Assembly (NCBI GenBank): GCA_011800805.1
Contig: MPNW01000007.1
Coordinates: 60,001-124,000 of the forward strand
Reading direction: 5' to 3'
DNA from: Hirudo medicinalis
Taxonomy: Eukaryota > Annelida > Clitellata > Hirudinida > Hirudinidae
Length of the DNA stretch: 64,000 bases
In this document: in pieces, positions 51,203-62,300 of the stretch
Layout of the letters: every line of letters starts with the position of its first letter
How positions within the stretch are numbered: position 1 is the stretch's first letter
Position numbers and translations under genes: made by a program
The notes under the pieces: generated by a model
Told to the model about the DNA's origin: nothing
The model's input: the letters and a program-made list of their open reading frames with translations, nothing else
The model's database searches: none

Positions 51203-51274
51203 GGAGGTCTGATACTTCTTCCGATGAGTTGAAATCTCCAAAATAATTCACATCGGAAGCAGTGTCAGACCTTC
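51203..51274 (+). ncRNA. Candidate microRNA precursor hairpin
   Basis: Arms at 51205-51226 (AGGTCTGATACTTCTTCCGA, then TG) and 51251-51272 (CATCGGAAGCAGTGTCAGAC, then CT) pair over 22 positions with one mismatch (T51217/C51260) and one G-U pair. The loop is 24 nt (51227-51250), and the stem extends by G-U, G-C and T-A pairs outside. Size, bulge pattern and loop are those of a metazoan pre-miRNA. I do not recognise either arm as a conserved family. The strand is uncertain because the complement folds equally well. It sits in the gene-poor region 2.7 kb upstream of the Thr-rich membrane-protein exon, possibly within that gene's 5' introns. Confidence 0.5.
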
Positions 51275-52956
51275 ACAACTTCACAGTTATTATTGAATTC
51301 AATTTATTGATTTTATTTTTCTGCAACTTCCATCGATCGTTCACTTGCCTTTGTTTCATGCTTTCTTGTGACTTCCGTGCAACTGTTTACAAATGACAAT
51401 GTTCAGTAATATCGTAATATTGTATTCCACAACTACTGCAACCACTTGCGTTGTAAATTCATTGGTAATTGCGGCATGGAATAACGTGGAATACGACATT
51501 TTGTGACGTTTTTATGTTTTCCTGTTGATTCCATCCTGTTCATCCCTGCTATCATGAAATGACAAACAGTCCTCAAATTGCAAGCCTCAAAACGCCTTGT
51601 TATTTAGCATCAAAAAAACATTTCTCGTTTCTTTCGAATTCCAATTTGAATAATAATGAGATCAGACCATTGTTTTCTCTGGGGGGTGTCAACATAAACT
51701 GAAATCAAGTGAGAAACTTGTGTTCAGTTGCCAACAAACCTGGGTTCGAATCGACGTTCGCTTGAACTTAGTTTGGGCAAACAAATTTCAAGTGTCTGAT
51801 AACGATCACGCTGCAGGTTGATGATGATGATGATGATGATTATGATGGTGATGATGATGGTGATGTCGATGCTAATTCCCAAATTCTGAAATCAAGATAT
51901 TAGCGCTAACGAACCTGGCTAATTTAAAATTGATATTTGAAAAATTAACATTCGAAATATTTTCTTGCAAGAATTGTTGCAACCGATGCCTCGTCGTTGT
52001 CTTCGTCACAGTCGTAAACTTTGATAGCACTTTAGAAGGACTCATGAACGTGCACGTCCCTAGAAACAGGAAACCGATTAAACACAAATCTGTACTTTTT
52101 GAAGACAAAATTTGGGTTGATTGCGATCCTGGTGTCTAGAACGTTTGTTTATGGACTTTTGTGAATTTGAAATTGAGAATTTCTGCAAGGGAAGATGTGT
52201 TGTTATTGTTGCTGTTTTTGTTGAAGAATAAATTGTTGATGTTGTTGTTCTCATGGCAGGATCACTTGATGGGTTTTTTTTTGAAGCCCGATTGGTGATT
52301 GGTCTAAATATTTACATTCTTCGTCGTCATTATCGTCAATACCTTCATCATCGTCGCCATCCACGCCTGCAATGTAAACATCATCATCATCATCATCATC
52401 GTCGTCGTCGTCGTCGTCATCATCATCATCATCCCTATCATCATCAATATCGAGAACTCCATCATTTCAGTCACCAATGACAATAATGTTAATATTTGTT
52501 TTCTAATTAAATTGACATTTTTTTTAATTTTTTAAATTGAAAAAATTAAATTGTAATTATAATGAAAATTAGGCGATGTCCAAATAGCGATAACAACATT
52601 ATAACATGACATAACATTTCCCATCACATTCACCGAATTAATTTCGAAAATGGAATCAATTAATTACTTAAAAATTAGTATTTCATAAATTGTAAATATA
52701 TATGAGATAAATGAGGATGACGATGATTAAATCGGTGGTGATGATGACGATGATGATTATGATGATGATGATGATGGCGACGATGATGATGATATTAGTT
52801 TTCTAAAGGTTGAAATTGTTCAACCAGGAAGGAATTGAACATCCTGCTTGAAGGATGGGAGTGACGTGAAAGAACAATTTGAACCCTCAATTAATTCAAA
52901 CAACAACACAAATGAAAATAATAACAATGACGACAACAACAGCCACAACCTCGGCT

Positions 52957-52997
<41 letters not shown>

Positions 52998-53319
52998 AAC
53001 GGTTATAATAATAACAGCAATAATTTTGAAAATTGTAAATGCAGACATAAATGTGGTAAAAAAAACTTATTAATGAGTGTAATTAGTGATAATAATGATA
53101 ATAATGACTTCGGTGATGCTGGCGATGAGGACGGCGACGATGAAGAAGATGACGATGTTATAATTTTCAATCCACTCTTCAATGATAAAGCTTGTCAGCT
53201 GTTGTCAACTGAGACCTTTCAACCGAACTTCACGAAATGTGACTTCTTTTAAGTACCCGCAACTACTGTCCTTGTACTCAACATTCATATTGACTCTTAG
53301 TAATCGTGATGATGATGAT

Positions 53320-53356
<37 letters not shown>

Positions 53357-53876
53357 GTAATAATAATAACAATAACAACAACAATAATAATAATAATAAT
53401 AATAATAACAATTTGACCCAATGACATCAAAGATCCTTTCAGGTTCTGCTACTTGAGTTCAAGTGGCTCCAATATGCGCTCACGTCAACATTCCTGGAAA
53501 AGAATTCAGTTTTCTCGACGAATTTTTGGGCAATTTCAAATTCTTTTGCAGTAATTTGGTTGTGCACAATTGTGCTGTTTGGAATTAATTGTTTGGAGCA
53601 AATATTGTCAGAATTATCCGGAATCATGACAACTGACAATAATTCACTTTGGTGATTGGGAAGAATTGTGCTTGAATTTTATTCGCAAACAACACCTCGG
53701 TTGGTTCCGACAGGTTGAGTTCAATCTTGCGACGTTCGTGTCGTGGAATGAATTCGTGAAGCGATCAAATTTATCTCGTTGTTTGTTTGTTTAATTATTA
53801 ATTTCTTAGTTGTTGTGAGCAGTAGTGGCTACTAGTAGTAGCAGCAGTAGTAATTTGGTGATATTTATCATTTCAG
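51275..53876. other. Microsatellite-rich DNA, possible 5' part of the next gene
   Basis: Contains (GAT)n at about 51820-51870, a (CAT)n/(CGT)n tract at 52375-52440, GAT runs at 52725-52800, (AAC)n at 52955-53000 and (AAT)n at 53325-53410. A more GC-balanced patch at 51965-52140 is open in several frames on both strands. The Thr-rich membrane protein needs an upstream signal-peptide exon, which should be here, but I cannot identify it. Confidence 0.4.
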
Positions 53877-54099
53877 ATTGACTGAGACATGGGTGTGACA
53901 ACGAGAGCAACGACTCCTAATGAAGAATTAGAATCTCCTCATTCCGGAGACTTGGAAGAAACCAACGTTTCATTAGGAGACGACCTTCAACAGTCCACTG
54001 TTGCAAACAACAACAACAACAACAACCAATTCACATTTCCTGTCACCACACCTAAACATTCAACTCAACAACCTGATTCAACGATAATCCATCAAACAA

Positions 54100-54131
<32 letters not shown>

Positions 54132-57100
54132 ACAACAACAGCAGCGGCAGCAACAACAACAACATTCTTAAGCACAAGCCTTCCCACGAACCTCACTGAC
54201 AAATCGATCACTAACGATGACGTAGCAATGGATGGGATCCATCCGACCAGCACCTGGATGCAGATTGCTGAAGATGTTCAAACATCACAAACTCATTCGA
54301 CCATCGAAGAAAGTCCATCGAAGTTTCTAGTTTCTCTCAACAGAGGTCTCTCTGACGACCTTGAATCTGGCCAAAGTATGGAAAGCACTCCGGAAAGCAC
54401 CGTGGCTACCGATGACGTCATCCTTACTTCCACTCCTTCCAGTTTAACAACAGCTGGTCTTCCAGTCGATAATCCGACACTCGAACATGTCACCAGCTCC
54501 GTTCGAGACGCTGCGTTTGACAAGTTGGAAGTTGATCCACTGCGTGGAACTTCTCCAATTAACACCACACCCACCACAGCTACTACTTCCGTCCATACCA
54601 CTGCCATCGTCGACGATGACGCCATGACGACGATGCAAGTTGTCGCCACCAGCAGTGTTGGAAACACTGCACGGTCTGAGGACGTCACTGAAATCACAGC
54701 CACACCAACTTCACTCACCACCACCACACCAACTTCACTCACCACCACCACACCAACTTCACTCACCACAACCACACCAACGTTGCCTACTACTTCGGAC
54801 GAGATGTTCACGAACCGAACAGAGGTGCATCTGATTTCTAAGGCAGGGACCCTCGGCAGCCCCAGACCCGTGGACACAGAAGCCTCCCCAGTCACGTACT
54901 CGCCCTATAAACCAACCTGCCACACCACGGATACAGCTGGTAATTTCATCCAATTTATTGCTTTCCACGTGTAACAAGCGAACTTTCTTCCTCCGTTGTC
55001 CAAGATAACAAACACGAGCATCATGTACATTCTTTTACTCGTGGTGACGCGATGGTGGTGATGACGACGACGACGATGGTGATGATGATGATGAGGAGGA
55101 GGAGGAGGAGGAGGATGATGACTTTGAAGGTGTTGGTGGTAGTAATGATGATGATGATGGTGTTGGTGATGATGATGGTATTGGTGATGATGATAAAGAT
55201 GATGACGCGATGATGCTCTTTATTTTTCAAGAAATCAGTCGTTTTTTTTACAAGCTACGGAGAATACTCATTAAATGCTGTAACATAACGTAGCATAACA
55301 CAACTTAGAAACGTGCTCGGCATGGAAAGGATTTTATTTATTACAGAAGTGTCGAGTGACCTAATTTTCATGATTCTTTCTGAGGAAGGAGAATGTCTCC
55401 TGAGGATCGGTTTACATCTTGTGTCAGTTGAGGTGAACATTTGAACCAACTGGACCACTGCTTCCCTCTTCATATGCCGATCATCTTTTTCATCTCAACA
55501 TAATTTATATTAGCAGAATTTGCGAATTGATTCGCATCTTATTGTAAATCATGTTCACATTATTCACATTATTCACATTATTCGTTAAATAACTAAAGTG
55601 CAATAATGCGCTCTTAATTGGATCTTATTAGATTGAATAATTCATAAGAAAATGATTAATAATTCAAGTCGTGAATAATTTATCATTCCAGTTTCCTTGT
55701 GGCTCGGATTCCCGGTGTTCTGGTGGGTGGTTGTGGCGGTTGCTTTCGTTCTCATCCTGGTAATGATACTCTCGTGCTGCATCTGCGTGATGACGTCCAA
55801 GTGAGTTTCCATGTTTAAAAGTGAATTGAATGAGAAGGGACATTAACAGACCACCACCTCCCCTCGCAATATCACCCCGTGAAACGTTCATTCGCGCGGA
55901 ATCTCGGCTCCACGCCTCAATGATTTTTCATGATGAAAAATATGCTCGCTTCGTCCTGTTGTTTCTCTTGAAGAGAGCAACGTTCCCAGCTGCAACCTCC
56001 AATGTTTACAAATTACGAATTGTATTTCATTTGAAAGCTTTCGAACCTCAGTTTATCGTACCTCACACACGACATCGAAAGGGAAACGAAAAGTCGTAAT
56101 TATGACGTAATATCAAGAAATATGAATACATTCGCAGCAAATTCTGGTGAATTTCCAGAGTTACTACAAAATTAAGCACAATTTCTCACGCAAGTGCATC
56201 ATTTTGTTGCAGGCGAAGATGGAAGAAGAAGAATCAACAGAGGAGAGGTTACCTGGATGACCAACTCACATCCAGTTTCATACAAACTGTTGAGTGCATC
56301 TTATTATGGGCTCATAAATATTTATCAACACGTTTTTATCAAAATAAGTTATGATTAGACTTTTTAAACTTATCGGCACATGCAGTAGATAAATATCAAT
56401 GGTTATTTCAAATTATTTCTTTGCAGTATTCAAATCCAGAAGTTACTCCCTCGAGTCGAAACAACAAGAATGGAAAAATTCCTCCGAGGCCTTTAAAGAA
56501 AATCCACAAGGGGAAATCTTCCTACCCTAAGTCCTACCATCTGGGCCCCCAACTCCTCCCGTTCCCAGCCGATGCTATCAGACTCAAGCCGTCCTCTCCC
56601 TCGACCCCGAAGAGCTCCGACAACTTCAAGAACATGGCAAATGGAAGATCGTTGACAGAGGACTGCTTTGGCCCAAAAGACATGGCAGGATTAAAGGCAA
56701 AAACCCAGTCCAACAGAGATCCTGAGACCACCTTTGGAACTTGGAGAAAATCTGGAGTGGCTGTGTTTGGTGGATTGGTTCCAGGTTGCAAGAGATCAAG
56801 TGCCTCTAATCTTGTTGATGCTGATTCTTCTGATAAGAAGTCAGGAAAAATCAACGATGATGAAGTCTTTGAGGAGGTACACGATGTTGTTGTTGATGTT
56901 GTAGTTGCTGCTGCTGTTGTTGTTGCTTAGCAACCTCGCTTTCTTCGCAACCTTTGGGAATTAGCGCTATGTAAATGTGCCTGTTCTTGTGACCTACTTT
57001 ATAATGACCAAATTATCTTCGTTGTGCGAAGGTCCTTAATCAAATGAAAATATTTTCCATAAATGTGTTGAGCTGTTGCTGTCAATAGCAACTAACAGCT

Positions 57101-57289
57101 TTCATTAAACCTTGAATTGATTGTCCACTCATCCATTCACTAATTCATTGCTTGAACATCCAATCAATCAATCAATCATCAACTTTCAATCAGCAGGCAT
57201 CAGTGGGGGTAGCCAGGGATGTAGGATTGACAACTTTCTCCTACAAAAACAACACAAACGGTGGAACCACTTCCACATTCAAGTCTTGA
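53877..57289 (+). CDS. Thr/Ser-rich (mucin-like) single-pass membrane protein, partial model
   Basis: Five exons join in frame: 53877..54939, 55692..55800, 56213..56288, 56427..56876, 57197..57289. The first (ATG 53889) encodes about 350 Thr/Ser-rich residues with poly-Thr, Asn and Ala runs and a threefold repeat of TPTSLTTT, the composition of an O-glycosylated stalk. The second holds the membrane helix (FWWVVVAVAFVLILVMILSC) ending in CCICVM, a possible palmitoylation site. The rest is a basic cytoplasmic tail (RRWKKKNQQRRGYLDDQ) of about 215 residues with a proline motif IPPRPLKK that could bind SH3 domains, ending GGTTSTFKS. No signal peptide occurs in the first exon, and a TGA lies in frame 6 nt upstream of the ATG after the acceptor. 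Either translation starts at 53889 or an upstream exon joins in another way. No ortholog is recognised; adhesion or syndecan-like proteins are possible. Confidence 0.6.
54700..54780 (+). repeat. 24-bp coding tandem repeat (TPTSLTTT)
   Basis: Three tandem copies of a 24-bp unit, CACACCAACTTCACTCACCA plus CCAC, inside the Thr-rich exon. The frame is preserved in all copies, each encoding TPTSLTTT. Confidence 0.9.
55060..55215. repeat. GAT/GAG/GGT compound microsatellite
   Basis: Imperfect trinucleotide tract in the intron upstream of the transmembrane exon. The ORF on the minus strand is repeat-derived. Confidence 0.85.
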
Positions 57290-59310
57290 GGAAGGAAAAG
57301 AAGAAATTTTGTTTTGAATTTTCATTTCACCTTTGTTGATGTTGATGTTGGTGTTGATGTTGATGTTGATGTTGGTGTTGGTACTTTCGGTCGTTTTAAT
57401 CGATTAAATTGAGTGCTGTTATTATCAATTATTATTTGTTATTATTTATATTAGTTTAAGAACTGTTTTGCTTTGTTTTGTTGTAATTAAAATTAATTCC
57501 TACAAAACCAATATTCGCCAACGAGAAACATTTCTTAATGGTAAAGATTCCATTTTCATTTTCTTTCAATAAACTCGTCATTATTGTGCTTCCATGTTCA
57601 TGATTTGACTCTGGATATTGTCATTATATCTTTTCTTTTAGAGATAATATTAATAAATATTATAAATAATATCATAATCATCAAATCTTTCTAATAATAA
57701 TTATTACGCAATGGTAATTATTACTGTTATTAATTGTAATCGATATTGATGGACTCATTATTCTGCTTCTGAACCCGATTTCCATTGTGTGGAACGATCG
57801 CCAAACAGTGGTTGTCATGGAAATGGCAAGATATTCATTATCATAATCATTATTGTTGTTATTGCGACACCTGGTGTCAGAGCGGGTGTTTTGTAAATAT
57901 TTACATCAGTGGGGAATTACAAAGAAGACGAAGATCATCTGCTTGCAGATGAAGAAATCATTGGTGAGGTAACACGCTTCGCTTTTCCTGCTATGGGTTT
58001 CAATGGACGAGTGCAAATGTCTTTCATTAAATATTTCATTATTACAAGTTTAAGCACTGACGTGAATTTATAATGTTATTTATAATTTAATATCTCAGGC
58101 GGTACAAATGCTAAGTTATTACAAACAAGGGTAATTATGCATTTGCTTGCACGCATAATTGACATCTTAAACCGAGTGAATAAATAATTGGATAACTAAC
58201 CAGATGACAATTCGTCGTAACTGAAACTAACAATTGCAAACAAGTTCGTAAGAGTGAACTTGACCCTGATTGCAGACATAGTTTTTTTTCTGTTTATTTT
58301 TATTTTTTAATTTTTTATTTAAGGAGGTTAAATCTTCGAGAGGGAGCCTAATGAATCTCCTTTCTTTGTCAGTCATGCCCACGGCACTCGCATCTGCCGG
58401 CCATCTGCTCATCGTCATCATCTTCACTACAATCTGCTCATCGTCATCATCATCATCTGCTTATCATAATCATCATCATATGCTCATGATAATCATTGTC
58501 ATCATCATTCGACATCATCTCCTTCTGTCGAATTCATTCCGTACTTTCAGATCTTTGAGAGGGAATTTTAATTTTGCTTGAATTTACACGTGCAAGCACA
58601 ACATTATTATCGTTGCTACATTATTATTATTATTGATATTATTAATATTTTTATTATTATTATTGTTGTTGTATCCTACTTTTCATGTTCGTTTATTGTC
58701 TACAACTAACTATAGGAAGTATGAGTGACCAACTCGGGAGAGGAATGTTAATAAAACATTCTTTAGAGGTAATAACAAAACATAATGAAAATTGTATTAC
58801 AATACAATAAATACCTAAACTTAATTATATAATAATTATCCTAATTACTACACCACTGTAACAATCATTATTATCATCATTATTATTATCATTATTATTT
58901 ATTATTATTATTAATTATTACTAGAACCTGCTCAAATAATAAATGCGACTAAATTCACTTCATGGTTCTGAGAAGACCGTAAGACTCATCAAACACCTCA
59001 TTGAATGAAAGAATCGACAGATGTAAACAAATATGTTTTAAATTTACTTCGAAATGTACAAAATGAGTCAGAATCATTCTGCACAGCCAAAGTCAGTCTC
59101 GAAAAAACACGTTCTAATCTGGAGGAAGCTTAGGTAGTCCTGATAATGATGCTAACAAATCGCTTGTCTCGGAAATGTTAACATTTAGAGTGATCGTGAG
59201 ATGATTAAGATGAGGCCTCTACAGGTGAATGATGACCTGCTGTTTGTTAGTGCGTATTTCGTGGACGTATTTTAGCCTGCCGACGTTCACGGATTCATCA
59301 CAGACGACTG
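57290..59310. other. Tail-to-tail spacer with microsatellites
   Basis: Between the membrane-protein gene (+) and the DLC1-like gene (-). It holds TTGATG repeats at 57335-57380, (CAT)n at 58405-58500, and (ATT)n runs at 58618-58675 and 58868-58925. No gene is recognised. Confidence 0.5.
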
Positions 59311-62300
59311 CTACACTTTGGTCTCCGGGAGGTTGGTGGAGATGAAGTTGTTTCTGAGGGTCAGGGAGATGCGGAGGAGTTGAGAGGCCACCATGTGGTC
59401 GTAAGTGTGGTTGTACCAACTGAGGCTGTGACCCCTGACATTAAAAAGATAACTTTTGCAAATGATCTTTAAAAGTTTTTACAAAGTGATGTCAATTATG
59501 TGATATTAACATCTTTATTTTGTTGGCAGTTTCAAATATTAAGTTTGACGTGAGATCATAAAATACAGGTTCTAACACAAAAACTTCTGAGAAGCATGAA
59601 AACAAAAAAGTCTACTAAATAAATGAAAACAACAAGAACAAGTCACTTAGTACAACTTAACTGCTTAAGAAGAAGCAGTCGACGTAAACCGAAACTAGGA
59701 ATTCCCAGCGAATGTTTAGATCACCGTTCACTCGATATGAGGACATCAAAGTACTTTCAAGGGAATCAACTTGAGAGGAAAACAAGCAAAAAACGTACTT
59801 GAAGTCAATTCTGCTGATGAGCGTCAGTCGACATCTGCCTGACCCACAGGGCTCGATGTGGTAGTGGGAGGCCTGAACCTCGGCAGGCACGGAGAATCCA
59901 GCGTGGGTCCTTGGATACTCGACCGACTGGCAAACAAGGGTGCAGGAACCGGTGGTCAGGTTGACCTTCCAAGATCTAAAAGTGGAAGAATGTGTTTGCG
60001 TTTGAGATGGAGTTAAGCTCTTGTCGAAGCTCTTGTCATTTCAAGCTAAAGAATGTGAAATATGTTATGAAATATGTTATAAAATATGTTATAAAATATG
60101 TTATAAAATATGTGATAAGGTTACAAAATCCGAGTCAAGTGATTTAATGTTGCTACGAATGAGCTCCCGACTACACTCGAGTTTTTGAATTTCTAAGCGC
60201 GAAACAAACGACACGAGAACTTTTCTTAAACCTCAAAAGTTTGACAACACAAAAAGAAACTTTCTTGTCCTTTAAGAAATAAGGGAGCATTTTAGAAATA
60301 TTTAGCGACTAATTTTAATTTGTAATTTTTAGTGCAAGTTCACCAGGACAACGAGCACAAGAAGTGAAAGTCAACCTCAGGTCGGTGTACATCCTCGGCG
60401 GATGGGGTGCCATGCTGTTGAGCACGTACTGGAACACTTCCGTGTTGTTGTCGATCTTTTCTAGCCACCTCCACTTGAGCAGGTCAAAGTCCCAGAGGTG
60501 ACGATCCCAGAGGATGCGAGTGAGGACCTCGACCGGCGGTGCTTCCACCAACATGGAACATCTCCACAGCCTCAACGGGTAAGACGAGTCTCCTGCCTTT
60601 TTGTAGGAGACCTCGACCGACATGTGAGGGATGGAGGACAACATGGACAGGAGGGGCAGGGTCGACGAGGGAGATATCAACGCCGACGAGGATATCACGT
60701 TCGGCACGCTCCAACCTCTGCTGCTGGATTTTGCTTCCTGAGATGGTAATTAAATGATTAAATAATTTATTAGTTGATATTTCAAAGTAACATTTGCTCT
60801 TCTTCACTTTCATTATTCAAGTGAGCGGGTAATCCGCAAAGTTATTTTATAACTTTTTATAAAACATGATGCCATAAATCTGAACTTTCCACAAAGGTGA
60901 AGAGTGTTCTCCACTGCCACTAACTCGACAACACACATGCCTCACATATCTATTTCAATGAAGCTGAGTCCGACATGCTTACATGAAAATATGGTTACAT
61001 GAAAATATGGTTACATGAAAATATGCTTACATGAAAATATGGTTACATGAAAATATGGTTTGCATATTTTTAGTTTTAAATTCATAACAGCGATAATTAC
61101 CTTCATCACAAATTGGAAAAGATATTTAAGTCGTGCAGAACAGAGATTGGCATTGTATTGCTGGTCCATGTTCTCCCGAAGCATCAAGTAGCCCGAATTA
61201 GCCAGGTTGCTGGAAGGGGAGATGTGGCAGCTGTCAAGAAAGCCTTGAAAATTCTGAAATAGGAAACCTTTCTGTAAACTTTCTTGAAAAACATTAAGGT
61301 CATGAATGTTTTATAATAAGAATAATAAGATTGACAATATTGACATTATTTACCATTTAATGAATTTAAAAGAATGCAAGATTAATTAATCGTTATTCAA
61401 TTAGTCACGTAATGGAGACTTTTATAAACCCACGGTGAACAGAAAAGGAGCATTTTCAATGACGAATGTGAGGCACTGGTGGACGAACTTCTGCTCGTCA
61501 ATGCACTTCTTGTAAGCAGACTGCTGCTTCCTGCTGTTTGGTGCCGATGCACTCTCCAGGTGGAAGAACGAAGGAGACAGACACAGAGCCAGGTTGCTGG
61601 CGTTCATCTTTTGGTGAATCGTAACGATCGTTATCATAAGATCATAACATAAATTGTGATCACAACATCACGGCGATCATGATCATAACTTCTTAACAGT
61701 CACGACCGTAACATCGTAATGACACGTTGCAAATTTATGTTGTTGGTTCTTTGCTTTTCATATCAATTTTATGGGAAATCGAGCAAGTCAAAGTCGCCTT
61801 CTACCTGTGTGATGTGAGAGTGCTTGGCCAGGTAATGAGTGAACATCATGAAGGTATGGAGACAGTCTCTGTGATCGTTGGGCATGAGTACCAAACAGGC
61901 CTGGATTGATTCCATGTGAAGATCCTTTGGCACGTCTGAGCAGTTAAAAATTGTTGGAGTGCGAACACTGATGTCATATCAACTGGGATGACCAGTAATT
62001 CTACTACTTGTTACATTAACCGATGTTGTTATGCGAATCAATTCCAATTCGGAGTGCAGGTTTTGGCCGAATGGGTTGCGTACCTGCATACGGCGGTAAT
62101 GGCAACGGTCGTAATGTGTCGTGTTCGAAACCCAGCCTGCACTGCCACAAGCGCCCTTGGGAAGGAGCGCTATATAAATGATTAACAAAAAGCGCCTCTG
62201 ATGCTACGCATACGGCGCTATGTAAATTCACTACATTTACATGTACAATTAAAAAGCAGACGTATTACATAGTAATAACGTACAAAGCATGTGCATCAAA

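Noticed and set aside
51735..51780. tRNA-like box B (GGGTTCGAATCGA)
   Set aside because: No box A or cloverleaf upstream. Perhaps a decayed SINE, but not supportable.
52253..53252. His-, Asn- and Thr-rich ORFs at 52.2-53.3 kb
   Set aside because: Encoded by CAT, AAC and GAT microsatellites. No supporting splice structure or domain was found, though a real exon may be hidden nearby.
57850..57900. Possible extra copy of the GCGCC-tail repeat
   Set aside because: Only a short, weak match and no ATAAATG tail.
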